DNA of 16,456 nucleotides from Gammaproteobacteria bacterium (GTDB lineage Bacteria; Pseudomonadota; Gammaproteobacteria; Pseudomonadales; UBA7434), in assembly GCA_024280785.1 (NCBI GenBank), contig JAJRPK010000189.1, positions 1 through 16,456 on the forward strand, written 5' to 3'. Below, piece after piece: positions 1-7,117 of this stretch (positions are counted from its first letter, which is position 1; each line of letters opens with the position of its first letter). The notes under the pieces were generated by a model. That model saw only the letters and a program-made list of their open reading frames with translations, was not told the DNA's origin and ran no database searches. A program made the position numbers and the translations under genes.

Positions 1-1101
1 CCGGAAATAAAAACGTTAGAAGACCAAGCACTTAGCGCCCAAAGTAAATCATTAGCTAGAGAAAAATATCTGTACGAACAGTTGTTTGACTTGCTCGACG
101 ACACCCTGTCGCGAATGCAATTAAGTGCCAATGCCGTGGCTGAAATTGATGTACTAGCAACATTGGCAGAGCGCGCAGACGCGCTAAATTGGCGAGCGCC
201 AAAAATAGAACAACGCCCCGGTATAGTCATTAAACAGGGCCGCCACCCTGTAGTCGAACAGGTTTCTAACGACCCGTTTATCCCTAACGACTTACAGCTA
301 GACAGTGAACGACGCATGCTGATTATCACTGGCCCCAATATGGGGGGTAAGTCGACCTATATGCGGCAAGCCGCTTTAATTACAGTGCTGGCACACATCG
401 GTAGCTATATCCCCGCTGAATCGGCAACCATAGGTCTGGTTGATCAGATTTTTACCCGCATCGGCTCTTCAGACGACTTGGCCGGTGGCCGTTCCACCTT
501 TATGGTGGAAATGTCCGAGACTGCCAACATTCTGCATCATGCTACTGCGAAGAGCCTGGTATTGATGGATGAAATCGGTCGTGGCACTAGCACCTTTGAC
601 GGGCTATCGTTGGCTTGGGCCTGCGCCCATCACTTGACCGAGCAGATTAAAGCCTTCACCTTGTTTGCCACCCACTATTTTGAGCTAACCAGCTTGCCCA
701 ATACGTTATCCGGCGTCAGCAATGTTCACCTCGATGCCACGGAGTACCGGGACGATATAGTCTTTATGCACAGCGTCAAGCCGGGACCAGCTAGCCAGAG
801 CTACGGAATTCAGGTCGCAAAACTAGCGGGGATCCCCAAAACTGTTCTTAACCTTGCCAACTCACTATTGTCGGAACTCGAATCGACGGGGTCACTGGCC
901 AGCGCTGCTTCATTGAGCGAGAGTGGAACTTTAGGAAAACTCAAGCAGCCCTATGCAACAGCAGTAAATCAACACCCACAAAACGATTTGTTTACTGCAG
1001 CCAGTAACCGTAGTTACGAGCTCATCACTCAACTTGATCCCGACAATATGACGCCAAAGGCCGCGCTAGAAGCCATTTATAAGCTAAAGAAATCGCTCTA
1101 A
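1..1101 (+). CDS. mutS: DNA mismatch repair protein MutS, C-terminal part (5' end outside window)
   Basis: The reading frame is open from base 1, so the gene starts left of the window; only about 366 C-terminal residues of a protein usually about 850 long are present. MutS recognises base mismatches and small loops in newly replicated DNA and recruits MutL, using an ABC-type ATPase. Seen here: the end of the clamp/lever region, then the ATPase with Walker A GPNMGGKST (bases 331-357), the signature-like stretch DDLAGGRSTFMVEMSE, Walker B LVLMDEIGRGTSTFDG and the switch histidine in ATHYFEL. After a variable linker the C-terminus has the typical dimerisation motif (TPKAALEAIYKLK). No frameshift or damage is visible. 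It is followed by a 527-bp spacer and then fdxA on the same strand; mutS beside fdxA and rpoS is the arrangement known from Pseudomonas. Identification is secure. Confidence 0.97.
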   Translation, partial: PEIKTLEDQALSAQSKSLAREKYLYEQLFDLLDDTLSRMQLSANAVAEIDVLATLAERADALNWRAPKIEQRPGIVIKQGRHPVVEQVSNDPFIPNDLQLDSERRMLIITGPNMGGKSTYMRQAALITVLAHIGSYIPAESATIGLVDQIFTRIGSSDDLAGGRSTFMVEMSETANILHHATAKSLVLMDEIGRGTSTFDGLSLAWACAHHLTEQIKAFTLFATHYFELTSLPNTLSGVSNVHLDATEYRDDIVFMHSVKPGPASQSYGIQVAKLAGIPKTVLNLANSLLSELESTGSLASAASLSESGTLGKLKQPYATAVNQHPQNDLFTAASNRSYELITQLDPDNMTPKAALEAIYKLKKSL

Positions 1102-1134
1102 TCCTCGCCTTAATCGATGGGACCTTGGAAATAG

Positions 1135-1191
1135 CGACAAGCTCAGTGAGTATAACTTGTCGAAGCTCCTACTGACCGAATGTTCATTCGA
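1135..1191. repeat. Possible REP-like pair of hairpins downstream of mutS
   Basis: Two adjacent stem-loops 33 bp after the mutS stop: a 7-bp stem CGACAAG/CTTGTCG with a 14-nt loop, then a 5-bp stem CGAAT/ATTCG with a GTTC loop. The motif CGACAAGCTCAG resembles a repeat widely dispersed outside genes in proteobacterial genomes. Only one copy is in this window, so repeat status is inferred from resemblance. It could also contribute to mutS transcript ending, although no T-tract follows. Confidence 0.3.
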
Positions 1192-1329
1192 CATAGCCAA
1201 AACAGCAAGAACGAATTAACTTTCGCCAATACAGGTTTGCTATGAAATACTCGCGTGGTAGACTCCGCGCTCGATTTTTCGGCCACGGCACTAGTAAAAT
1301 GCGGCCGTATTTTATACACTGCCTCATCT

Positions 1330-1347
1330 ATTGGTCAATTGACCGAT
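1330..1347. promoter_or_regulatory. Near-perfect 18-nt palindrome, candidate operator upstream of fdxA
   Basis: ATTGGTCAATTGACCGAT has a perfect 12-nt core (GGTCAATTGACC, 1333-1344), and the extended 18-mer has one T:G pair. The TTGGT...ACC half-site pattern recalls GntR-family operators (FadR, PdhR, LldR types), but the spacing differs from those I know, so the regulator is unassigned. It lies about 285 bp upstream of fdxA, rather far for a simple repressor site. Confidence 0.3.
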
Positions 1348-1628
1348 AATGTGGGTTGTCAGACAGATTCACAAATCTCGTTGTGCTTTTTCACGGCAAT
1401 GGTTGATATTTCAGCTGTCTGATTGGGTGTATTATTCAGCAGCATTTTTGGCGAAGTATGTGACTGAACGTTGCACTATAAACGTATAGCAATGATGCAA
1501 CATGCCATTGCGATCAATGACTTACCAGGATTAACCTAGGCAAAGTATTAGATGCATTAAATAGCGGGTTTAACATTCATCTCACTCGCGCAAGTGAAAG
1601 ACTGAATTTAGCGGAGTAAATCACTACC

Positions 1629-1952
1629 ATGACATTTGTTGTAGGCGAAAATTGTATTAAGTGTAAGCACACGGACTGCGTCGAGGTTTGTCCGGTCGAC
1701 TGTTTTTATGAAGGCCCTAACTTTTTGGTCATTCACCCCGATGAATGCATCGATTGTGCACTGTGCGAACCAGAATGCCCTGCCGATGCCATTTTTTCTG
1801 AAGACGAATTGCCCGAAAATCAGCAGATCTTTCTTGAGTTAAATGGTGAATTAGCTGAAACATGGCCTAATATCACCGAGATGAAACCGGCCCCTGACGA
1901 TGCTGAGGAATGGAATGGAACGCCTGATAAATTGCAATATCTAGAGCGGTAA
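1629..1952 (+). CDS. fdxA: Seven-iron ferredoxin FdxA ([3Fe-4S][4Fe-4S])
   Basis: A 107-residue protein, the same length as and very similar to Azotobacter vinelandii ferredoxin I / Pseudomonas FdxA. It is a soluble low-potential electron carrier; in A. vinelandii it is linked to redox regulation. Cysteines are at 9, 12, 17, 21, 25, 40, 43, 46 and 50. By alignment with A. vinelandii FdI (numbered one lower without Met), C9, C17 and C50 hold the 3Fe-4S cluster and C21, C40, C43 and C46 hold the 4Fe-4S cluster, with C25 the free redox-sensitive cysteine. The long C-terminal extension after the second cluster, ending LQYLER, is typical of this type and absent from short 8Fe ferredoxins. The ATG at 1629 has GGAG at 1613-1616 and needs no alternative. 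It lies between mutS and convergent rpoS, as in Pseudomonas. Confidence 0.96.
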   Translation: MTFVVGENCIKCKHTDCVEVCPVDCFYEGPNFLVIHPDECIDCALCEPECPADAIFSEDELPENQQIFLELNGELAETWPNITEMKPAPDDAEEWNGTPDKLQYLER

Positions 1953-2012
1953 CTGTATTGTTTCACTGAGAATCAGCGGTCAAGAAAGTTCGAGGATGTT
2001 GGGGCTCAGATG

Positions 2013-2059
2013 AATAGCTATAAAAAAAGACCCTTTGTGGGTCTTTTTTTATAGCTATT
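2013..2059. terminator. Bidirectional intrinsic terminator between fdxA and rpoS
   Basis: A perfect 21-bp inverted repeat (2013-2033 and 2039-2059) with a 5-nt loop TTTGT. The stem has a GACCC/GGGTC top next to the loop and runs of seven A and seven T. Because the arms are symmetrical, transcripts from either direction meet a GC-rich hairpin followed by U7, so it can end both fdxA (plus) and rpoS (minus). Confidence 0.93.
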
Positions 2060-2097
2060 TTTAACTTTCATTACTAACTAATATCTATAGCTTTATC

Positions 2098-3150
2098 TTA
2101 GCGACTAAACACCGACTCGCTAGATAAGCCTTCGTTGCGCATGATTTCTTTAAGTCTTCTTAGCGCTTCAACTTGAATTTGCCTTACGCGCTCTCGTGTT
2201 AAACCAATTTCAGCCCCCACCTGCTCTAGCGTAGCAGTTTCATGGCCACGCAAGCCGAAGCGACGAGTAATAACCTCTCGCTGTTTTTCTGACAAATCAT
2301 CCAGCCATTTATTCATACGGCCACGCATATTGCTGTCTTGCAATAATTCCGCAGGATCCGAAACTCGCGCATCAGCAATTGTCTCCACGACCGTGCGCTC
2401 AGAATCATGGCCTAAAGGGGCATCTATAGACGTTACCCGCTCGTTGAGCTTAAGCATACGCTTAACGTCTGCAACCGGTTTGTCTAGCAGCTCGGCAATT
2501 TCTTCAGCGCTGGGCTCGTGATCAAGCTTTTGACTAAGTTCACGCGCCGCACGTAGATAAACGTTTAACTCTTTGACCACATGAATCGGCAATCGAATCG
2601 TGCGAGTCTGATTCATAATAGCTCGTTCGATAGTCTGACGAATCCACCAAGTCGCATAGGTAGAGAATCGAAAACCACGATCGGGGTCAAATTTTTCTAC
2701 CGCTCTAATCAAACCCAAGTTACCCTCTTCGATTAAATCGAGCAAAGATAACCCACGATTAAGGTAGCGGCGGGATATTTTTACAACCAAGCGGAGATTA
2801 GATTCAATCATTCGCTTCCGGCCAGCTTCATCTCCTGCAATAGCCAGGCGGGCGAAGTGCTTTTCTTCATCCGCAGAAAGCAACGGTGAAAAACCAATTT
2901 CATTTAGATACATTTGTGTCGCATCTAGTGACTTTGGCACGCGCTCAGTAGATTTACGACGCCGGTCAATCTTGCCCGCAATACTACTAAAATTTTCGGT
3001 TCCCTCAAGGTCTGCCACTTTCTTGCCTTTAGTTTTGGGCTTAGTCTTTGCGACAGCCTTAGTTTTCTGCGCAGGCGTAGCTTTTGCCTTACGAGGCTTT
3101 TTCTTAACTACGTCTTGAACCTCGGCTTGCTCTTCCACAATCGCTGTCAT
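2098..3150 (-). CDS. rpoS: RNA polymerase stationary-phase sigma factor RpoS (sigma-38)
   Basis: Sigma-70 family master regulator of stationary phase and general stress. From the ATG at 3150 it has 350 residues: region 1.2 (DATQMYLNEIGFSPLL, from about residue 76), region 2 with NLRLVVKISRRY, LDLIEEGNLGLIRAVEKFD and the -10 recognition helix in FRFSTYATWWIRQTIERA, region 3 (RTIRLPIHVVKELNVYLRAA), and the region 4.2 helix-turn-helix near the end (ATLEQVGAEIGLTRERVRQI). It aligns with E. coli RpoS almost throughout. Start choice: ATG 3150 is preceded by AAGAGG nine bases upstream; in-frame ATG 3177 and GTG 3192 would extend it to 359 or 364 residues but have poorer ribosome sites. Odd: residues 16-44 form a lysine-rich segment (13 Lys and 1 Arg, no acidic residue) where E. 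coli RpoS is acidic. Downstream of nlpD on the same strand; in E. coli and Pseudomonas the main rpoS promoter lies inside nlpD. Confidence 0.97.
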   Translation of the reverse strand: MTAIVEEQAEVQDVVKKKPRKAKATPAQKTKAVAKTKPKTKGKKVADLEGTENFSSIAGKIDRRRKSTERVPKSLDATQMYLNEIGFSPLLSADEEKHFARLAIAGDEAGRKRMIESNLRLVVKISRRYLNRGLSLLDLIEEGNLGLIRAVEKFDPDRGFRFSTYATWWIRQTIERAIMNQTRTIRLPIHVVKELNVYLRAARELSQKLDHEPSAEEIAELLDKPVADVKRMLKLNERVTSIDAPLGHDSERTVVETIADARVSDPAELLQDSNMRGRMNKWLDDLSEKQREVITRRFGLRGHETATLEQVGAEIGLTRERVRQIQVEALRRLKEIMRNEGLSSESVFSR

Positions 3151-3327
3151 TGGTTTTTGCCTCTTATTAATGCTCATATTTTGTGGGTACACCTGTAGCC
3201 AATCTAACCTTTAACGGGTCAATGCGAATGATAAGTACGCTAGCAACACCTGCTTTCACTTCAATACTTTAATTTACTTTTCTACCATTTTCTCGAATCA
3301 ATACAATTCAATCTTCATACACCGTAT

Positions 3328-4128
3328 TTATACGTGAGGTAATACTTTTAATGGATCAATGGGTACACCCTTTTTTCTAACCTCAAAGTGTAAATGCTCA
3401 TGCGTCGTTCCGCTTCTTCCCATTTCGGCAATTTTCTGCCCTACTTTGACTCGCTCACCTTCTACAACCACTAACTTGCTATTATATGCGTAAGCACTAA
3501 GGTAAAGCTCATTATGTTTTATAATCAATAAGTTTCCGTACGCGGGTAAACCCGACCCTGCATATACAACCACACCGTTATTCGCTGCCATAACTGCTTG
3601 GCCATTCCTACCTTTAATATCCAGTCCCTTGTGTACTTTATTCCTTACTTTCGAATAAGGCCGTAAAATATTTCCCTTGGCGGGCCAACCCCAATGCCCT
3701 ACAGATGTAATCCCTCTATCTTTCGGCGATGTGGAACTCGATTTTAATTTTGATACCGACTCTACACGAGCCGTGTCAATCTTAGTATCACCAGTGCTAA
3801 CACTAAAGCGACCATGCTCTTTACCATAACGACTACTAGCCTGTCGCCAGCGCTTTGGAGCAACAAGGCTCAGTTTCTGCCCTGCCCAAATTTTATATGG
3901 CGGTCGCAAACCATTAGCTAGAGCCAGTTGCGAAGTTTCCATGTTGTAACGCCAAGCTATCGCATATAGTGTTTCGTCACGACTTACCCAGTGGTAATTA
4001 ATTTTTTCACTAGGTGGCTGAACCCTCTCTACCACAGGAACTCTGACGGCATCGGCACAAGACAAAAGTGCGCTCAGTAAAAATACACTAGCCGCTAGTC
4101 TAAACCTGCCCAGCCAATAATCCCCCAT
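3328..4128 (-). CDS. nlpD: NlpD-family lipoprotein with LysM and M23 (LytM) domains
   Basis: Outer-membrane lipoprotein expected to bind septal peptidoglycan; E. coli NlpD activates the amidase AmiC during cell separation. The 266-residue precursor has a basic/hydrophobic signal peptide with lipobox LLSC (Cys24), a LysM domain at about 46-90 (ending IWAGQKLSLVAP), a low-complexity linker at about 91-145 and a C-terminal M23 domain at about 146-266. Metal-site residues H166 and D170 (HKGLD) and the HxH pair H245/H247 (HEHLHFE) are present, but the usual second catalytic His (YxH) is Tyr215 in SAYAYNS. E. coli NlpD has lost different residues (NKGID, TRLHFE) and acts only as an activator. The ATG at 4128 fits the signal peptide although its ribosome site is weak. 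It lies 177 bp upstream of rpoS, the usual order; surE and pcm, normally further upstream, are not present. Confidence 0.93.
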   Translation of the reverse strand: MGDYWLGRFRLAASVFLLSALLSCADAVRVPVVERVQPPSEKINYHWVSRDETLYAIAWRYNMETSQLALANGLRPPYKIWAGQKLSLVAPKRWRQASSRYGKEHGRFSVSTGDTKIDTARVESVSKLKSSSTSPKDRGITSVGHWGWPAKGNILRPYSKVRNKVHKGLDIKGRNGQAVMAANNGVVVYAGSGLPAYGNLLIIKHNELYLSAYAYNSKLVVVEGERVKVGQKIAEMGRSGTTHEHLHFEVRKKGVPIDPLKVLPHV

Positions 4129-4492
4129 AACTTTTGATCTACCCTAACCGTTAAGTATGTCATCCAACGGCTCTCTATACCTATACATCACATCACATCA
4201 CATCGATCTATGCGTCGCTTACCGAGGCCACTTAAAGAGACTGTACAATTTCGTTTAAGTTATTTCTCACGATTAAGCCCTAATATAATGATTTTAATAG
4301 TATTTAAAATGGAAATGATGATTAAATGTGCATTATTTCCCTATATCCGACCCGAAATCACACTTAACTAGTCCAAGACAACAGATAAAATGCCCCAAGA
4401 TATGAATACTAGTATTAAATTGCAGCGCTAAATTTTTTTGCCCGCATGGAAGCGCACGAACATATTAATAGAGCCCAATGCCGAGATAATTT
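4129..4492. other. Divergent nlpD/yqaA intergenic region
   Basis: This 364-bp AT-rich stretch must hold promoters for both divergent genes. No gene is seen. It contains four tandem copies of ACATC at 4185-4204. A possible promoter for the rightward gene is TTAACT (4364-4369) with TAAAAT (4386-4391), a 16-nt spacer; this is weak evidence. I could not assign a clear nlpD promoter. Confidence 0.4.
4185..4204. repeat. Pentanucleotide tandem repeat (ACATC)x4
   Basis: Four contiguous perfect copies of ACATC in the nlpD/yqaA spacer, about 57 bp upstream of the nlpD start. Such a short tract could gain or lose units by slippage, but nothing shows that it does. Confidence 0.85.
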
Positions 4493-5128
4493 ATGAGTAG
4501 TGCTCCCGAACCTGACGCCCGCCAACTGCCGCAGCCCAACCTTATGCGACGGCTTTACGATTGGGTTCTGACTTTGGCAGATCACCCATCAGCTCCGCTT
4601 GCTCTATTTATTATTGCCTTTGCTGAAGCCTCGTTCTTCCCTATTCCTCCCGATGTATTGTTATTGGCAATGGCCATTGGTGCACCACATAAAGCTCTGC
4701 GTTTTGCCGCCATATGCACAGTCGGGTCAGTTCTTGGCGCGATGGCAGGGTATGCTTTGGGATGGGGTTTATGGGGGACTCTCGATGCATTCTTTTACCA
4801 ATATGTTCCAGGTTTCAATGAGCAGGTATTTAATCGCCTTGCCGACTCTTTTTCTGATAACACATTTGCCGCTGTTTTTGCCGCAGGCTTTACTCCCATT
4901 CCATTCAAAGTCTTCACGGTTGCCGCAGGTGCGGCATTGGTTCCCTTTGGTATTTTTATTATCGGTGCGATAAGTTCGCGCGCGCTGCGCTATTTTATAC
5001 TAGCGAGTTTAATCTTGTGGTTTGGCCCCGCCATCAAGACATGGATTGACCGGTACTTCAACCTACTCACCATCGTCGCAACCGTGTTACTTGTAGCTGG
5101 CTTCGCGATAATAAAATATTGGGTGTAG
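4493..5128 (+). CDS. yqaA: YqaA-type DedA/SNARE-associated family inner-membrane protein
   Basis: A 211-residue integral membrane protein of the DedA (SNARE_assoc / VTT) superfamily, small YqaA branch. DedA-type proteins are linked to membrane homeostasis and, in some members, transport of undecaprenyl phosphate or phospholipids; YqaA itself has no proven substrate. Two family landmarks form the paired re-entrant-like segments: FAEASFFPIPPDVLLLAMAIGA (about residues 43-64) and FAAGFTPIPFKVFTVAAGA (about 129-147), with further hydrophobic helices at about 70-95, 148-180 and 188-210. Met18 is an alternative start but has no better ribosome site. In several gammaproteobacteria this gene sits between pcm and nlpD in the same direction; here it is divergent from nlpD. 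Past its stop, AGCTAACCGG/CCGGGTAGCT (5127-5136 and 5154-5163, one mismatch) may form a weak terminator overlapping the stop codon. Confidence 0.85.
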   Translation: MSSAPEPDARQLPQPNLMRRLYDWVLTLADHPSAPLALFIIAFAEASFFPIPPDVLLLAMAIGAPHKALRFAAICTVGSVLGAMAGYALGWGLWGTLDAFFYQYVPGFNEQVFNRLADSFSDNTFAAVFAAGFTPIPFKVFTVAAGAALVPFGIFIIGAISSRALRYFILASLILWFGPAIKTWIDRYFNLLTIVATVLLVAGFAIIKYWV

Positions 5129-5212
5129 CTAACCGGAATTTACATCTATTACACCGGGTAGCTGCGGCCCTTTTCGTACCAGACTGTAACCCCGCAAACG
5201 GCAAGAACACTT

Positions 5213-5218
5213 TATAAT
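5213..5218 (+). promoter_or_regulatory. Candidate -10 box upstream of the acyl-CoA ligase
   Basis: A perfect TATAAT at 5213-5218. No good -35 is seen at 16-18 bases upstream, so it would need an activator or is incidental. Transcripts from here would include the 13-bp repeats in their leader. Confidence 0.25.
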
Positions 5219-5245
5219 CGTCGCCATTAGCCATTAAATTATTAA

Positions 5246-5297
5246 CCGTTTATATTAGCTGTTTATATTAACTGTTTATATTAACTGTTTATATTAA
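5246..5297. repeat. Four tandem 13-bp AT-rich repeats (CTGTTTATATTAA)
   Basis: Units at 5246-5258 (CCGTTTATATTAG, two differences), 5259-5271, 5272-5284 and 5285-5297; the last three are identical and contiguous. The array ends 59 bp before the acyl-CoA ligase start. Each unit contains TATATTAA, which resembles a -10 element. No spacers separate the units, so this is a minisatellite-like array and not CRISPR. Confidence 0.95.
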
Positions 5298-5356
5298 TAA
5301 CAGCGCCAAGCGCGATTCTGCCGTTATATAGAAACAAACACTCATAGGAAAATACC

Positions 5357-6910
5357 ATGTCTGAATTAGGCTTTTGGAATCTTGCACAATCTGACCCCGA
5401 TGCCACCGCATTGATCGATCCGAATGAAACCTTATTCACGCGAGGTGAGCTGCTAAAAGAAGCTAATCAACTCGCCAACGGATTGCGTTCACTTGGCTTA
5501 CAAACCGGCGATACCGTGGCGCTAATGATGCCTAACTGTCAGCAGTTTCTTGTCAGTTATCTTGCCTGCACATCAGTGGGATTTTACATGGTCCCGATTA
5601 ACTGGCATTTAGCCGGTCCCGAAGTTGCTTATATATTGCAAGACTCCGAAGCGAAAGCTTTTTTAGCTCATGAGGATATTGGTGAAACCCCCGTCAAAGC
5701 TGTGCAAGAAGCGAACTTTCCTGCCAATGCCGCCTTTTCGGTTGGCCAGCTAGATGGTTTTACTTCGTTCGACGAATTTCTTTCGAAGCAAAGCACCGAT
5801 ATGCCAAACGATATGATCGCTGGTGCGGTGATGAATTACACCTCAGGCACCACTGGCCGCCCCAAAGGTGTTAAACGCGCATTGGCCGACATCGAGCCAA
5901 ACGTCATGGGTGAAATGCATGCGATGTTTTTAATGATGTTCGGCATCCAACCATTCGACAATAACGTTCACTTTACCGGCTCCCCCCTCTACCATACCGC
6001 TGTGCTGGTATGGGCATCCAACTCGCTACATATGGGCCATAGCGTCGTTCTAATGGACAAATGGGAACCCGAGGGAATGCTCCGACTGATCGATAAATAT
6101 AAAGTAACCACCAGCCATATGGTGCCGACACAATTTGTCCGCACCCTTAAACTACCCCAAGCGATACGTGACAAATTCGATTGTTCTTCAACCCGCCACA
6201 TGATTCACGCCGCAGCACCCTGCCCTATAGAAATCAAACGTTCAATGATCGAATGGTGGGGACCATCCATTTACGAATACTACGCGGCCACCGAAGGCGG
6301 CGGTACACTGGTTACTCCCGAAGAGTGGTTGCAATACCCTGGAACGGTCGGAAAAGCGTGGCCTAGTGCTGAAATTAAAATATTTAATGATGACGGCGAT
6401 GAAATGCCCGTAGGCGAAATCGGTACTATCTATATGCTATTAAGCGAAAATATGCGCTTCGAGTACAAGGGTGATAAAGCCAAAACGCAAAAAGAGCGCT
6501 TAGGCAATTACTTTACCGTCGGTGATGTGGGCTACTTAAACAAAGAAGGCTACCTGTTTTTATCCGACCGAAAAATCGATATGATCATTTCCGGCGGCGC
6601 CAATATCTACCCCGCTGAAATTGAGAACGAGCTGATCCTGCATGAAAAAGTAGTCGACTGTGCCGTTTTCGGAATCCCTAATGTCGATTGGGGCGAAGAG
6701 ATTAAAGCCGTGGTTCAAGTTGTCGAAGGGATAGAGCCTAGCGAAGATCTAACGGCTGAAATATTGGCCTATTTAGAAACACGAATTGCTCGAATGAAAT
6801 TACCTCGATCGATAGATTACTTGGACGAGTTGCCGAGAGATCCAAATGGCAAGCTGTATAAAAGGCGACTAAGAGACCCCTACTGGACTGGCCATAGCAA
6901 GAATCTGTGA
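5357..6910 (+). CDS. Acyl-CoA ligase (AMP-binding / ANL superfamily)
   Basis: A 517-residue cytoplasmic enzyme expected to activate a carboxylic acid with ATP to an acyl-adenylate and then an acyl-CoA. The ATP/AMP P-loop is at residues 161-171 (YTSGTTGRPKG), the A5 motif at 308-314 (EYYAATEG variant), the ribose-binding Asp in FTVGDVGYL (D390), the hinge SDRKIDMIISGGANIYPAEIE begins at about 403, and the catalytic lysine in PNGKLYKR is K499. Length and motifs match the fatty-acid/bile-acid/cyclic-acid ligase branch (FadD-like), but the sequence alone does not give the acid used. The ATG has AGGA about eight bases upstream. It is preceded by the 13-bp repeat array and followed by a 445-bp gap to a TonB receptor, so it is probably its own transcript. 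No missing catalytic residue was noticed. Confidence 0.93.
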   Translation: MSELGFWNLAQSDPDATALIDPNETLFTRGELLKEANQLANGLRSLGLQTGDTVALMMPNCQQFLVSYLACTSVGFYMVPINWHLAGPEVAYILQDSEAKAFLAHEDIGETPVKAVQEANFPANAAFSVGQLDGFTSFDEFLSKQSTDMPNDMIAGAVMNYTSGTTGRPKGVKRALADIEPNVMGEMHAMFLMMFGIQPFDNNVHFTGSPLYHTAVLVWASNSLHMGHSVVLMDKWEPEGMLRLIDKYKVTTSHMVPTQFVRTLKLPQAIRDKFDCSSTRHMIHAAAPCPIEIKRSMIEWWGPSIYEYYAATEGGGTLVTPEEWLQYPGTVGKAWPSAEIKIFNDDGDEMPVGEIGTIYMLLSENMRFEYKGDKAKTQKERLGNYFTVGDVGYLNKEGYLFLSDRKIDMIISGGANIYPAEIENELILHEKVVDCAVFGIPNVDWGEEIKAVVQVVEGIEPSEDLTAEILAYLETRIARMKLPRSIDYLDELPRDPNGKLYKRRLRDPYWTGHSKNL

Positions 6911-6951
6911 CAGGATATAGTAGCCCCCCACAACAACCACCTTCCTTCCTA

Positions 6952-6983
6952 CACGCTGAAGCCAACCTTCGCGCTTCAGCGTG
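6952..6983 (+). terminator. Hairpin after the acyl-CoA ligase, possible terminator lacking a T-tract
   Basis: A perfect 11-bp stem CACGCTGAAGC/GCTTCAGCGTG with a 10-nt loop, beginning 42 bp after the stop codon. It is GC-rich enough to be stable, but the following bases (CAAATCATATT) are not a T-run, so it may protect the 3' end or stop polymerase only with help. Confidence 0.45.
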
Positions 6984-7117
6984 CAAATCATATTAAATTA
7001 TTAGTTTCAACTCTACAATTGTCGTTCGCTCGATCATATCTTCACGCAAACCCAAAACGTTTTGTGTAAGCTTTCTATAAATACTGTTTCCAATCCGTAC
7101 AATTCGGACAAAAATAC

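Larger units (their letters stand above)
1102..1628. other. mutS-fdxA intergenic region with several hairpins and palindromes
   Basis: No convincing gene in this 527-bp stretch; the longest tempting ORF is a 15-codon one at 1492-1539 without support. Visible structures: an inverted repeat CGACAAG/CTTGTCG (1135-1141 and 1156-1162) followed by a small hairpin CGAAT-GTTC-ATTCG (1178-1191), together resembling dispersed REP-type elements; CGGCC/GGCCG (1280-1284 and 1303-1307) followed by TATTTTATA, a weak terminator candidate for mutS; a 12-nt perfect palindrome at 1333-1344; and TCAGACAG/CTGTCTGA (1359-1366 and 1415-1422) enclosing a smaller hairpin CACAA/TTGTG (1370-1385) followed by CTTTTT. 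The fdxA promoter should lie in the distal part, but I cannot assign clear -35 and -10 boxes. Confidence 0.5.

Noticed and set aside
1492..1539. 15-codon ORF ahead of fdxA as a leader peptide
   Set aside because: No ribosome site, no runs of regulatory codons and no terminator/antiterminator arrangement after it.
2034..2100. RsmZ-type small RNA between fdxA and rpoS, expected from Pseudomonas
   Set aside because: The whole spacer is 145 bp and dominated by the terminator hairpin; no repeated GGA-bearing stem-loops.
4599..4973. 124-codon frame on the plus strand inside yqaA
   Set aside because: It is out of frame within a clear DedA/YqaA protein, has no ribosome site, and looks like a shadow of hydrophobic coding sequence.
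5246..5297. Possible CRISPR array
   Set aside because: Units are contiguous 13-mers without spacers, and no cas genes are present.
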